From DASUNQ01 sp035536455 (lineage in GTDB: Bacteria; Acidobacteriota; Thermoanaerobaculia; Multivoradales; UBA5704): DNA of 64,000 bases. Below, piece by piece: positions 43,289 through 52,235 of the stretch. Positions within the stretch are counted from its first letter, which is position 1; each line of letters begins with the position of its first letter. Below the pieces are notes generated by a model, which ran no database searches, was not told the origin of the DNA, and saw nothing but the letters and a program-made list of their open reading frames with translations. The stretch lies in assembly GCA_035536455.1 (NCBI GenBank), contig DATLOC010000006.1, positions 1 to 64,000 of the forward strand, read 5' to 3'. A program made the position numbers and the translations under genes.

Positions 43289-45466
43289 GTGGGCCTCCCC
43301 CTCCTCCTAGCCGTCGCCTGCGGCATCGCCTGGTCCGCCCACGACGCCACCCGCAAGCTCCTCGTCGCCCAGATCCGCCCCCTCGCCCTCCTCGTCCTCC
43401 TGGCCGGCGGCGCCGCCCTCCCCTTCGCCGCCTGGCTAGCCATAGACCCCACCCAAGCCACCCCCCCGCGCCCCGGTTACCTCCTCCCCGCCGCCATTTC
43501 CGTCGCCCTCAACGTAGCCGCCAACCTCGCCCTCCTCCGAGGCATGCGCCTGGCACCGCTCTCGCTGGCCGTCCCGCTCCTTTCCTTGACACCCGTCTTC
43601 ACGACCCTCGTCGCCATCCCCCTCTTGGGAGAGCGGCCCTCCATCGCTGACGCTTGCGGCATCCTCCTTGTGGTCCTAGGCGCAGTTTTTCTGGGTGGAG
43701 GAATCGGTTCCCGGCCGGTGGAGGCGGTCTCCCAGGGTAGCTCTGAGCAAGCGCTGGCAAGCCCATCCGCAGACCTCGCCGGGTCCGGCGCGCAGCGAAG
43801 CGCAGGCGCGCGCCTCAGATCCAGCAGTCCACAAATAGCGCGCGCCGGTACCCTGGGAGACCGCCTCCACCGGCCCCTCCACGACGTCCGGCAAGGCGCC
43901 GCCTGGATGGCCTTCACAGCCTTAGCCTGGTCGGTCACACCACCCCTGGACAAGTTAGCCCTGGACCGCTCCAGCACCCCCTTCCACGCTTTCATCCTCA
44001 CCGCCGGCGTAGCCGTAATCGTCCTCCTCATCCTCATAACCCTCGGCCGCACCCGGGAGCTGCGAGGCGTCGCCCGCGTACCAGGCATCTTCGCCTTCGC
44101 CGTTATTTCGAGTACCCTCGCACTCGCCCTGCAGCTCCTGGCCTTCCAGGGCCTCTGGGTGGGAATCGTGGAAACACTCAAGCGCGGCATCGGCAACGTC
44201 ATGGCCTTGGTCCTCGGCCGCACCCTCTTCGGCGAGCGCGCCGGCTGGCGCGCCCTTGGCGCCGTCCTCGCCATGGCCGCCGGCGTCGCCTTGATCCTCC
44301 TCGCCGCCTGCGCCCCCGGCAACGGCGCCGCCGCCCCACCGCGCGAGAGCACCGCACCACCCGCCGCCGCCACGCCGGCCGCCACCGCGCCGGCAGCCGA
44401 CACCGCCGCCGCTCCCCCCGCGACCAACCTCCCCCTCCACACCCTCCGCCTGCCGCCAGGCTTCAAGATCGAAGTCTGGAGCGACCAGCTCCCCGGCGCC
44501 CGCTCCATGGCCCTGTCGCCCAACGGCGTCCTCTACGTCGGCACCCGCGACGACGTCGTCTACGCCGCCGTCGACCGCGACGGCGACCACCGCGCCGAGC
44601 GCGTCCACACCATCGCCCGCGGCCTGCGCATGCCCAACGGCGTCGCCTGGCGCGACGGCGCCCTCTACGTCGCCGAGGTCTACCGCGTCCTGCGCTACGA
44701 CGGCATCGACAGCCGCCTCGAGAGCCCGCCCGAACCGGTCGTCCTGCGCGACGACTACCCGCGCGGCCGCCACCACGGCTGGAAGTTCATCGCCTTCGGC
44801 CCCGACGGCTGGCTCTACGTGCCGGTCGGGATGCCGTGCAACATCTGCGAGTCGAAGGACCCGATCCACGCCACCATCACCCGCATGAGCCCCAACGGCA
44901 GCAAACGGGAGATCTACGCCCACGGCATCCGCAACACCGTCGGCTTCGACTGGCACCCCCAGACCAAGGAGCTCTGGTTCACCGAGAACGGGCGCGACCT
45001 GCTCGGCGACGACGTGCCGCCCGACGAGCTCAACCGCGCGCCGCGCCCCGGGCTCCACTTCGGCTACCCCTACTGCCACGGCCGCGACATCTCCGACCCC
45101 GAGTTCGGCCACAAGCGCCCCTGCTCCGAGTTCACGCCCCCGGCCCGCGAGCTCGGCCCGCACGTGGCGTCGATCGGCATGCGCTTCTACCGCGGCGCCA
45201 TGTTCCCCGCCGAGTACCGCGGCCAGATCCTCATCGCCGAGCACGGCTCCTGGAACCGCTCGACGCCGATCGGCTACCGCGTCACGCGTGTCAAGCTCGA
45301 CGGCGACCGCGCCGTCGAGTACGAGCCGTTCGTCGAGGGGTGGCTGCAGGGCGCGAACGAGTGGGGGCGGCCGGCGGACGTGCAGGAGATGCCGGACGGG
45401 TCGCTCCTGGTCTCCGACGACGGCGCCGGGGCGGTCTACCGCGTCACCTACGCCGCGCCGCGGTGA
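43289..45466 (+). CDS. EamA transporter fused to sorbosone-dehydrogenase-like PQQ enzyme
   Basis: A 725-residue open frame from GTG. Residues 1-345 form an EamA/DMT permease with ten helices, interrupted at about 142-196 by a hydrophilic stretch encoded by an inverted-repeat element. Residues 380-725 match the PQQ-dependent sugar (L-sorbosone-type) dehydrogenase beta-propeller: GFKIEVWSDQLPGARSMALS, then VLYVGTRDDVVYAAVDRDGD, DWHPQTKELWFTENGRD and LLVSDDGAGAVYRVTY. The junction contains GVALILLAACAPGNG: the final EamA helix ends in a perfect lipobox, so an internal ATG at 44273 could yield a separate lipoprotein. Either a true fusion or a merge of two genes; I cannot decide. Confidence 0.75.
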   Translation: MGLPLLLAVACGIAWSAHDATRKLLVAQIRPLALLVLLAGGAALPFAAWLAIDPTQATPPRPGYLLPAAISVALNVAANLALLRGMRLAPLSLAVPLLSLTPVFTTLVAIPLLGERPSIADACGILLVVLGAVFLGGGIGSRPVEAVSQGSSEQALASPSADLAGSGAQRSAGARLRSSSPQIARAGTLGDRLHRPLHDVRQGAAWMAFTALAWSVTPPLDKLALDRSSTPFHAFILTAGVAVIVLLILITLGRTRELRGVARVPGIFAFAVISSTLALALQLLAFQGLWVGIVETLKRGIGNVMALVLGRTLFGERAGWRALGAVLAMAAGVALILLAACAPGNGAAAPPRESTAPPAAATPAATAPAADTAAAPPATNLPLHTLRLPPGFKIEVWSDQLPGARSMALSPNGVLYVGTRDDVVYAAVDRDGDHRAERVHTIARGLRMPNGVAWRDGALYVAEVYRVLRYDGIDSRLESPPEPVVLRDDYPRGRHHGWKFIAFGPDGWLYVPVGMPCNICESKDPIHATITRMSPNGSKREIYAHGIRNTVGFDWHPQTKELWFTENGRDLLGDDVPPDELNRAPRPGLHFGYPYCHGRDISDPEFGHKRPCSEFTPPARELGPHVASIGMRFYRGAMFPAEYRGQILIAEHGSWNRSTPIGYRVTRVKLDGDRAVEYEPFVEGWLQGANEWGRPADVQEMPDGSLLVSDDGAGAVYRVTYAAPR
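43713..43875. repeat. 163-bp element with 27-bp perfect inverted repeats inside EamA gene
   Basis: GGCCGGTGGAGGCGGTCTCC and the following CAGGGTA (43713-43739) are the exact reverse complement of 43849-43875. The 109 bp between the arms carry several GCGCG-rich sub-palindromes. The element lies in the sequence for the loop between the two EamA domains and keeps the frame open. It has no transposase and no clear target duplication. MITE-like or REP-like. Confidence 0.85.
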
Positions 45467-46170
45467 GCGCGCGCGGCACGTCCGCAAGCCTTCCGCTCCC
45501 AGTCCGCTTCTGGCGCTGGTTCTTCCCCGAGCGGGCGGAGCCGCCGCCGGAGCTGCTGGCCCTGCTCGCCCGCGTCTACCCGACGCTCGACCTCTCGGCC
45601 GTCACCTTCCACCGCGGCTTCCCGCACCTGCTGCGCGGCCTGCGGCACAGCGGCATCACGCTGCCGGCGACGCTGTCGCTCCGGCGCGCCCGCATCTACG
45701 TCCACCCGCGCGCCTGGGACCCGGAGTCGCGCGGCGGGCGGAGCCTCCTGCTGCACGAGGCCTTCCACGCCCTGCAGATGCAGGAGAGCGGGCGCGGCCC
45801 GGGCTTCCTGCGGCCGTTCATCCCCCTCTACCTGGCGCACGCCGCGGCGTGCCGCTTCCGCTACCGCGGCCACCCTATGGAAAAGGCGGCGTACGCCGTC
45901 GCCGGCGCGCCGGAGAGCCGCTACGAATGCGGGGGCGAGGAGGGGTGCGGGCAGGTCGAGACGAGCGGCCCCGGCGTCCTCGCCAGTCTCGCCGCGGCGC
46001 TCCCCGCCGGCGGGCGCCTGCTCGCCGTGCCATGGCTGGCGCTCTGGGGGCTCGCCGCATTGCTCCTCTGGCTCGCGGCGCTGGCGGTCGAGGCCGCGGG
46101 CGCGCTCGCCGCCGGGCTCGTCTGGCTGGCCGCCGCGCCGGCCGCGCTGGCGCGCAAGTTGCGCCCTTAA
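45463..46170 (+). CDS. Zincin-like protein with C-terminal membrane helices
   Basis: A 235-residue protein from GTG overlapping the previous stop. The sequence LLLHEAFHALQMQES contains HExxH, resembling the DUF4157-like proteinases found in secretion contexts. The preceding ITLPATLSLRRARIYVHPRA fits those families. The C-terminal 60 residues form one or two membrane helices (LAALLLWLAALAVEAAGALA). The third zinc ligand cannot be assigned. Function and partner are unknown. Confidence 0.6.
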   Translation: MSARGTSASLPLPVRFWRWFFPERAEPPPELLALLARVYPTLDLSAVTFHRGFPHLLRGLRHSGITLPATLSLRRARIYVHPRAWDPESRGGRSLLLHEAFHALQMQESGRGPGFLRPFIPLYLAHAAACRFRYRGHPMEKAAYAVAGAPESRYECGGEEGCGQVETSGPGVLASLAAALPAGGRLLAVPWLALWGLAALLLWLAALAVEAAGALAAGLVWLAAAPAALARKLRP

Positions 46171-46307
46171 GAGCATTCTGTCCTTCCGATTATTAAGGTT
46201 TTCTCTTGCGCTGCCGCGCCACGTCGCCGCGCCGCGGCCTGTAACGCATCGGCGCCCGCAACGCCAAAGCAGGCACCGGTTTGCGGCGGACCGCCGCACG
46301 CGCCGGC

Positions 46308-46336
46308 TTGAGGCCCGCGACGGGCCGGGTTAACAT
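46308..46336 (+). promoter_or_regulatory. Candidate promoter of the first biosynthetic operon
   Basis: TTGAGG (46308-46313), a 17-bp spacer and TAACAT (46331-46336), each four of six to the sigma-70 consensus, in the 217-bp gene-free stretch before the first ACP gene. The rest of this stretch shows no gene; an AT-rich run at about 46181-46205 follows the preceding stop codon. Confidence 0.4.
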
Positions 46337-46387
46337 CGCGCCTCTTTTGATTTCGAGAGCGCGGCTCACACATCTCTGGAGGACGGC

Positions 46388-46675
46388 ATGGACCATCGGA
46401 CCGACGAAGCGGCCATCCGGGCCCGCATCAAGGACGTCATCGCGCACGTGGCCGGGCTCGACGTCGAACGGATCGGCGACGAGGCGTCGCTGCGGGAGGA
46501 CCTGCACCTCGACTCGCTGTCGCTGCTCGAGATCGGGGTCGACGTCGACTACGCCTTTCAGCTCGGTCTCCCCGACGAGCGTTTCAAGGAGGTCCGCAGC
46601 ATCCCCGACATGGTCGCCCTCGTCAGCGAGCGCCTCGAGGAGCTGGCAGTGGGAGCGCAGGCGGCCTCGGCATGA
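46388..46675 (+). CDS. Acyl carrier protein 1
   Basis: A 95-residue ACP. The phosphopantetheine Ser is Ser43 in HLDSLSLLEIGVDVDY, with the helix II pattern of type II ACPs. A clear SD (GGAGG) stands 5 bp before the ATG. It starts the first ACP-KS-CLF-HMGR cassette; its stop overlaps the ketosynthase ATG. It holds the growing chain for the KS pair. It differs clearly from the second ACP (53997) outside the core. Confidence 0.93.
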   Translation: MDHRTDEAAIRARIKDVIAHVAGLDVERIGDEASLREDLHLDSLSLLEIGVDVDYAFQLGLPDERFKEVRSIPDMVALVSERLEELAVGAQAASA

Positions 46676-47895
46676 AGCGGCGGATCGTCGTCACCGGCCT
46701 GGGTGCGGTGACGCCGGTCGGCACGGGAGCGGAGGAGCTGTGGTCGGGGCTGCTGGCGGGGCGCAGCGGCTTCGCGCCGGTCGAGTCCTTCGACACCGGC
46801 CGGTTTAACGTCCATCTCGGCGCCGAGGTGCGCGGCTTCGAGCCGGCGGCGTGGGTGCGCAGGCTCGATCCCGCATCTCTGGGACGGGCCTCGCAGTTCG
46901 CGGTGGCGGCGGCGCGGATGGCGCTGGCCGACGCCGGGCTCGACGCCGAGGCGGTGGAGCCGGAGCGCGCGGGCGTCTCGATGGGGACGACCTCGGGCGA
47001 GCCGGTGGAAGTCGAGCGCTTCGACGATCGGTACCTGGCCGGCGAGCTGGACCGGGTGGGGCCGGAGTTCATGGGTCTCTACCCCTGCCACATGATCGCG
47101 GCGCACGTCGGCCAGGAGCTGGGGTTCGGCGGGGTCAACACGATGATCCCGGCGGCCTGCGCGGCGGGCAACTACGCGGTGGCGCACGCCTTGGACGTGC
47201 TGCGGGCCGGGCGCGCCGACCTGATGCTGGCCGGCGGCGCGGACGCCTTCTCGCGGATTACCTACACAGGGTTTTTCCGTCTCGGGGCGATCGCGCCGGA
47301 CCTCTGCCGGCCGTTCGACAAGAACCGGAAGGGGATGATCCCGGGCGAGGGGGCGGCGGTCCTGGTGCTGGAGCCGTGGGAGCGAGCGGTGGCGCGGGGG
47401 GCGCGGATCTACGCCGAGGTGGCGGGGTACGGCCTGTCGTGCGACGCGCACCACATGACCGCGGCGCACCCGGAGGGGGACGGGGCGGCGCGGGCGATGG
47501 AGCGGGCGCTGGCGGATGCCGGGGTGGCGCCGGGGGAGGTGAGCTACATCAGTGCGCACGGGACGGGGACACCGACGAACGACCGGCTGGAGACGATCGC
47601 GGGGAAGCGGGTGTTCGGTGAGGGTGGGGTGCCGCCGATGAGCTCGGTCAAGTCGATGTTGGGCCACACGATGGGGGCGGCGTCGGCGATCGAGTCGGTG
47701 GTCTGCGCGCTGGCGATCGCGACGGGACGGGTGCCGCCGACGATGAACTACGAGGAGCCCGACCCGGAGTGTGATCTGGATGTCGTGCCGAACCAGGCGC
47801 GGGAGCTGAAGGTCGACGTCACCATGAACAACGCCTATGCCTTCGGGGGGAACAACGCGTCGGTGATCTTCCGGAGCTGCGGGGCGGCTGCATGA
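46672..47895 (+). CDS. Ketosynthase alpha (KAS II/FabF-type), copy 1
   Basis: A 407-residue active ketosynthase. The catalytic triad is complete: Cys163 in MIPAACAAGNYAV, His296 in SYISAHGTGTPTND and His332 in SVKSMLGHTMGAAS, with Lys327 nearby. It condenses acyl-ACP and malonyl-ACP units. It resembles the KS-alpha of type II PKS, aryl polyene and DAR systems more than housekeeping FabF because it is paired with a KS lacking these residues. About 96% identical to the copy at 54272, with long identical stretches at DNA level. Confidence 0.93.
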   Translation: MKRRIVVTGLGAVTPVGTGAEELWSGLLAGRSGFAPVESFDTGRFNVHLGAEVRGFEPAAWVRRLDPASLGRASQFAVAAARMALADAGLDAEAVEPERAGVSMGTTSGEPVEVERFDDRYLAGELDRVGPEFMGLYPCHMIAAHVGQELGFGGVNTMIPAACAAGNYAVAHALDVLRAGRADLMLAGGADAFSRITYTGFFRLGAIAPDLCRPFDKNRKGMIPGEGAAVLVLEPWERAVARGARIYAEVAGYGLSCDAHHMTAAHPEGDGAARAMERALADAGVAPGEVSYISAHGTGTPTNDRLETIAGKRVFGEGGVPPMSSVKSMLGHTMGAASAIESVVCALAIATGRVPPTMNYEEPDPECDLDVVPNQARELKVDVTMNNAYAFGGNNASVIFRSCGAAA

Positions 47896-49112
47896 GGCGC
47901 GTCGTCGTCACCGGCGCCGGGGTCATCTCGCCGCTCGGCGACTCGCCGGCGGCGCTGCATGCGGCGCTGTGCGCCGGGAAGAGCGCGCTCAAGCCGGTGG
48001 AGCTCTTTGCGACCAACGGCCTGGGGACCGTGCGGGCCGGGGAGATCCGCCCGTTCGACGCCCGCGCCTACCTCGGCGACCGGAACCTGCGGCCCGTCGA
48101 CCGCACCTCGCGGCTGCTGCTCGTGGCGGCCGGGCAGGCGCTGGCGTCGGCCGGCTGGACGCCCGAGCGGCTGGACGAGCGCGAGGTGGGGCTGGTCCTG
48201 GGCACCACCTTCTGCAGCGTGCGCACGATCGCGGAGTTCGACCGCCGCGGGCAGCAGCTCGGGCCGGGGTACGCCAGCCCGATGGACTTCGCCAACAGCG
48301 TCATCAACGCCGCCGCCGGGCAGGCCGCCATCTGGCACCGCTTGCGCGGCGTCAACTCGACGCTCTCCGGCGGCGAGGCCTCGGGGCTCATGGCCATCGC
48401 CTACGCCGCCGATCTGATCGCCGGAGGCCGCGCCGACGCTCTCCTGGCCGGCGGCGCCGAGGAGCTGTGCTTCGAGTCGTTCCTCGGCTGCTTCCGCGCC
48501 GGGCGGCTCTGCGGACCGCGGCCGGACGGCGCCGAGCGGCCGGTCCCCTTCGACCGGCGGCGCAACGGCTTCGCCCTGGCCGAGGGCGCGGCCCTCCTGA
48601 TGCTGGAGGACGCCGAGTCGGCGGCGGCGCGCGGCGCGAACGTGCTGGCCGAGGTGGTGGCGCACGGCCAGGCCTTCGCCCCCGCCCCCGCCGCCCGCGC
48701 CGGCGCGGTGGCGCGCGCCACCGGCCTGGCGCTCGGGCAGGCCGGCCTCGCGGCGGAGGAGATCGACTGCGTGTCCGCGGCGGCCAACGGCAGCCCGGAG
48801 GGCGACCGCGCCGAGGCGGCGGGGCTGGCGGCGGCGCTCGGCCCCGCGGCCGCGGCGGTGCCGGTGACCGCGGTCAAGGGCGCGCTGGGCGAGGCGCTCG
48901 GGGCCTCGGGCGGCTTCCAGGCGGTGGCGCTGCTCGAGACCTTCCGCACCGGCGAGCTGCTCGGCGTCGCCGGGCTCGAAGCGACCGAGGACGGTTGCGC
49001 GCTCGGCGGCCTCGCCGCCGCCTCCCGCCCGGTCGCGGCCCGCCGCGCGCTCGCCAGCGCCGTCGGCTGGGACGGCCATTGCTGCGCCGTCGTCTTCGCG
49101 GGGCCGGCGTGA
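47892..49112 (+). CDS. Chain-length-factor-like ketosynthase, copy 1
   Basis: A 406-residue KS-fold protein lacking all catalytic residues. In ungapped alignment with its partner, the active Cys becomes Glu162 (VNSTLSGGEASGLMAI), the first His is Ala (VSAAANGSPEGD) and the second is Glu (VKGALGEALGASG). Such partners form a heterodimer with the active KS and set chain length. It starts with ATG overlapping the KS stop and ends overlapping HMGR. N-terminal half is strongly conserved with copy 2, C-terminal half less so. Confidence 0.9.
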   Translation: MRRVVVTGAGVISPLGDSPAALHAALCAGKSALKPVELFATNGLGTVRAGEIRPFDARAYLGDRNLRPVDRTSRLLLVAAGQALASAGWTPERLDEREVGLVLGTTFCSVRTIAEFDRRGQQLGPGYASPMDFANSVINAAAGQAAIWHRLRGVNSTLSGGEASGLMAIAYAADLIAGGRADALLAGGAEELCFESFLGCFRAGRLCGPRPDGAERPVPFDRRRNGFALAEGAALLMLEDAESAAARGANVLAEVVAHGQAFAPAPAARAGAVARATGLALGQAGLAAEEIDCVSAAANGSPEGDRAEAAGLAAALGPAAAAVPVTAVKGALGEALGASGGFQAVALLETFRTGELLGVAGLEATEDGCALGGLAAASRPVAARRALASAVGWDGHCCAVVFAGPA

Positions 49113-50344
49113 TGGCGCCGCCGTCGCCGCGGCCGCGCGCCGTCGAGCCCGTCCCGGAAAGCCCCCGCGCCGACCTGGTGCCGCGCTTCGAGGAGCAAGG
49201 GTACGAGCCCGAGCAGATCGCCGCCCGCCGGCGCTGGATCGAGGAGCGGCGCGGCGTCGCGCTTACCCACGTCGGCGCGCACTCGATCGACGGCCGCGCG
49301 ATGCGCGGCAACGTCGAGAACCCGATCGGCGCCGTGCAGGTGCCGCTGGGCCTGGCCGGGCCGCTGCTGGTCAACGGCGACCACGCCCGCGGCGTCTTCT
49401 ACGTTCCCTTCGCCACCACCGAGGGGGCGCTGGTTCGCTCCTACGAGCGCGGCATGGTGCTGCTCAGCCGCGCCGGCGGCGTCGCCGCCCGCGTCACCCG
49501 CGACGAGAACCGCATCTCGCCCGTCTTCTTCCTCGACGACGTCGGGCAGGCCGCCGACCTCTGCGTCCGACTCCAGGAGCTGCTGCCCGAGATCCGCGCC
49601 GAGGCCGAGGCGACGACCCGCCACGGGCGCCTGCTGCGCCTGGAGCCGCGGGCCGTGGGGCGCGAGGTGATGGTGCACTTCTGCTTCTCGACCGGCGACG
49701 CGCACGGCATGAACATGATCGCCCTCGCCGCCGACCGCGCCTGCCGCTGGATCGTCGCCAAGGGGCTGGCGCGCGACTACCTGCTGTTCAGCGGCATGGA
49801 GTCGGAGAAGCACGCCAGCGGCTCGCTCCTCGCCGGCGGCAAGGGGAAGACGGTGGTGGCGGGGGCGCACCTGCCGGGCCGGCTGGTGCGCGCCTACCTC
49901 AACATCGAGCCGCGGCAGCTCGCGCGCCTCTGGCGCACGACGCTCATCGGCAACGTGCAGGCCGGCGTGATCGGCTACAACGGCCACTTCGCCAACGGCC
50001 TGGCGGCGATCTTCATCGCCTGCGGCCAGGACGTGGCGAACCTCGCCAACGCCGCGGTCGGCACGACCCAGCTCGAGCTGACCGAGGCGGGGGACCTCTA
50101 CGCCAGCGTGGTGCTGCCGGCGCTCACCGTCGGCACCGTCGGCGGCGGCACCGGCGACGGCACGGCGCGCGAGTGCCTGGAGCTGCTGGGCTGCGCCGGC
50201 GCCGGCGGCGCGCGCAAGCTGGCCGAGATCGTCGCCGCGACCCTGCTGGCCGGCGAGCTGTCGCTCGGCGCGGCGCTCGCGGCCGGGGAGTTCGTGGACG
50301 CGCACGAGGAGTACGGTCGCAACCGGCCGGAGGCGCCGCCGTGA
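49112..50344 (+). CDS. HMG-CoA reductase family protein, copy 1
   Basis: A 410-residue protein with the class I HMGR core. Conserved elements: ENPIGAVQVPLGLAGPLLV, catalytic Glu104 in TTEGALVRSYERG, GDAHGMNMI, the Lys in MESEKHASGS, IACGQDVANLANAAVG (Asp) and the terminal His in DAHEEYGRN. The family reduces HMG-CoA with two NAD(P)H to mevalonate. No other mevalonate gene is nearby, and its place inside a ketosynthase/ACP cassette suggests reduction of a chain thioester to an alcohol or aldehyde (inference). No N-terminal membrane part is present. Confidence 0.9.
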   Translation: MAPPSPRPRAVEPVPESPRADLVPRFEEQGYEPEQIAARRRWIEERRGVALTHVGAHSIDGRAMRGNVENPIGAVQVPLGLAGPLLVNGDHARGVFYVPFATTEGALVRSYERGMVLLSRAGGVAARVTRDENRISPVFFLDDVGQAADLCVRLQELLPEIRAEAEATTRHGRLLRLEPRAVGREVMVHFCFSTGDAHGMNMIALAADRACRWIVAKGLARDYLLFSGMESEKHASGSLLAGGKGKTVVAGAHLPGRLVRAYLNIEPRQLARLWRTTLIGNVQAGVIGYNGHFANGLAAIFIACGQDVANLANAAVGTTQLELTEAGDLYASVVLPALTVGTVGGGTGDGTARECLELLGCAGAGGARKLAEIVAATLLAGELSLGAALAAGEFVDAHEEYGRNRPEAPP

Positions 50345-50429
50345 AGGCGGCGGCGGCCTGTCCTGTAGCCATTGCGAATGCGCACTATGATTTGAGGAGT
50401 TCCTGGTGAGCCGCCGGACGGAGGCAGCG

Positions 50430-52235
50430 ATGGACGAGACGAAGCAGACTCTCGGAGGGGACTACGACGTGCTGGTGATCGGCGCCGGCCTGGCCGGCCT
50501 GACGCTGGCGCGGCAGCTCCTCTTGAAGCGCCCCGAGATGCGCATCCTGATGCTCGACCGCCGGGCGGTCGTGCCGCCGCTGGAGCAGAAGGTGGGGGAG
50601 GCCACGGTGCAGGTCTCCGGCTACTACTACGCGCGCGTGCTGGAGCTCGAGGAGCACCTCCTCCGCCACCACTACATGAAGTACAACCTGCGTTTCTACT
50701 GGCAGCCGCCGGGCGGTGCCACGCGCTGGGAGGAGCAGAGCCAGAGCTACATCCGGCACCTGTCGAACATCGTCACCTACCAGCTCGACCGCAACGCCTT
50801 CGAGGCCGAGGTGCTGCGCGTCAACCAGGAGCACTCGAGCTTCCGGCTGGTGACCGAGGCGACGAACATCGAGCTGGAGCTGCAGGAGGAGCAGGGCCCG
50901 CACCCCTTCCGCGTCCAGACCCCCGACGGCCCGATCGCCGGCCGCGCGCGCTGGGTGGCCGACAACAGCGGCCGCGGGCGCCTGCTCGCCAAGCGCAGGG
51001 GGCTGATGCGCCGCAGCCCGATCCGCCACGGCTCCTCGTTCCTCTGGGTGGAGGGGCTGCTCGACCCGGAGAAGCTCACCGACCTCGACGCGGCCGGCAT
51101 CCGCAAGCGCAAGGACCGCCACCACCTGGGCCATGTCCCGACGTTCCTCGCCACCAACCACTTCTGCGGCGAGGGCTACTGGTTTTGGGAGATCCCGCTG
51201 CACGGCAAAACCAGCCTGGGGCTGGTCTTCGACACCGAGCGCGTGCCGTGGAAAGAGGTCAACACCGCCGACAAGCTGATCGACTGGGTGTGCCGCAACA
51301 TACCGATGTTCGCCCGCGACTTGCCGCAGCGGAAGGTCATCTACCACTCGGGCTTCGCCGACTTCGCCCACGACTGCGCGGAGACGCTCTCGGCCGCCGG
51401 CTGGTCGATGACCGGCGAGGCCTGCCGCTTCACCGACCCGCTCTACAGCCCCGGCGGCGACCTGATCTCGATCTACAACACCATCGTCTCGGACGCCATC
51501 CTGACCGCCGACCGCAAGGAGCTGGAGGAGAAGATCCCGCTCTACGAGGGGCTGGCGCGCGCCGTCTACCAGGCCTACGTGCCGAGCTTCGCGGTGTCGC
51601 AGGACCTGCTCGGGGACCAGGAGTGCTACTCCCTGCGCTACGTCTGGGAGCTGACGATCTATTTCGCCTTCTTCGTCTTCCCCTTCATCAATGACCTCTT
51701 CACCGACAAGCGCTTCCTCCCCGGCTTCCTGCGGCGCTTCGGCCACCTCGGGCCGCTCAACCTCGGCGTCCTCACCCTGCTGGTCGGCTTCTACAACTGG
51801 AAGAAGGAGCGGCGGATGCTGCCGCCGCAAGGGCCGGTCTACTTCGAGTTCACCGAGGCCTGGCAGCTCCGCGCCGCGGCCGACTGCTTCTACCGCCAGG
51901 GCGCCGAGTTCAACGAGGCGTTTCGGGTGCTCGACGAGCAGACCGGCAACCTGGAGGAGCTGGCGCGCTTCGTCGCCGCGCACGTCGCCTCCGTCGTGCT
52001 GGACGAGCCGCGGCTGGTCCACCACGCCGAGTACGTGCGCGGCATCGACGTCGCGAACCTGGTCTTCGACCCGGAGGCGATGGCGGCGCGCTGGCAGGCC
52101 TGCAAGGACCTGCCGGCGGGCGAGTCCCTATGGCGGATCGAGCCCCCCTGCATGGCGCGCTTCCGGCGCCCCGCCGGCGAGGACGTGGAAGTCGAGCCGG
52201 AGGAGACGATGGAGGCCGCCGCGGCGGCGCGATGA
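50430..52235 (+). CDS. Flavin-dependent halogenase-like oxidoreductase
   Basis: A 601-residue FAD enzyme. The N-terminal Rossmann GAGLAGLTLARQL, QKVGEATVQVSGYYY (like the VGEST of halogenases), FAD motif VADNSGRGRLL and YWFWEIPLHGKTSLGLV with the W-x-W-x-I-P signature place it among flavin-dependent halogenases and relatives. A hydrophobic stretch WELTIYFAFFVFPF near residue 415 may touch membrane. Whether it halogenates, hydroxylates or oxidises the chain cannot be decided. ATG 50430 (GGAGG 5 bp before) was chosen; GTG 50406 with GAGGAG is equally possible. It follows HMGR1 by about 85 bp. Confidence 0.85.
   Translation: MDETKQTLGGDYDVLVIGAGLAGLTLARQLLLKRPEMRILMLDRRAVVPPLEQKVGEATVQVSGYYYARVLELEEHLLRHHYMKYNLRFYWQPPGGATRWEEQSQSYIRHLSNIVTYQLDRNAFEAEVLRVNQEHSSFRLVTEATNIELELQEEQGPHPFRVQTPDGPIAGRARWVADNSGRGRLLAKRRGLMRRSPIRHGSSFLWVEGLLDPEKLTDLDAAGIRKRKDRHHLGHVPTFLATNHFCGEGYWFWEIPLHGKTSLGLVFDTERVPWKEVNTADKLIDWVCRNIPMFARDLPQRKVIYHSGFADFAHDCAETLSAAGWSMTGEACRFTDPLYSPGGDLISIYNTIVSDAILTADRKELEEKIPLYEGLARAVYQAYVPSFAVSQDLLGDQECYSLRYVWELTIYFAFFVFPFINDLFTDKRFLPGFLRRFGHLGPLNLGVLTLLVGFYNWKKERRMLPPQGPVYFEFTEAWQLRAAADCFYRQGAEFNEAFRVLDEQTGNLEELARFVAAHVASVVLDEPRLVHHAEYVRGIDVANLVFDPEAMAARWQACKDLPAGESLWRIEPPCMARFRRPAGEDVEVEPEETMEAAAAAR

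Noticed and set aside
43676..43894. Minus-strand small frame inside the EamA gene
   Set aside because: It is created by the near-perfect palindrome, which reads similarly on both strands.
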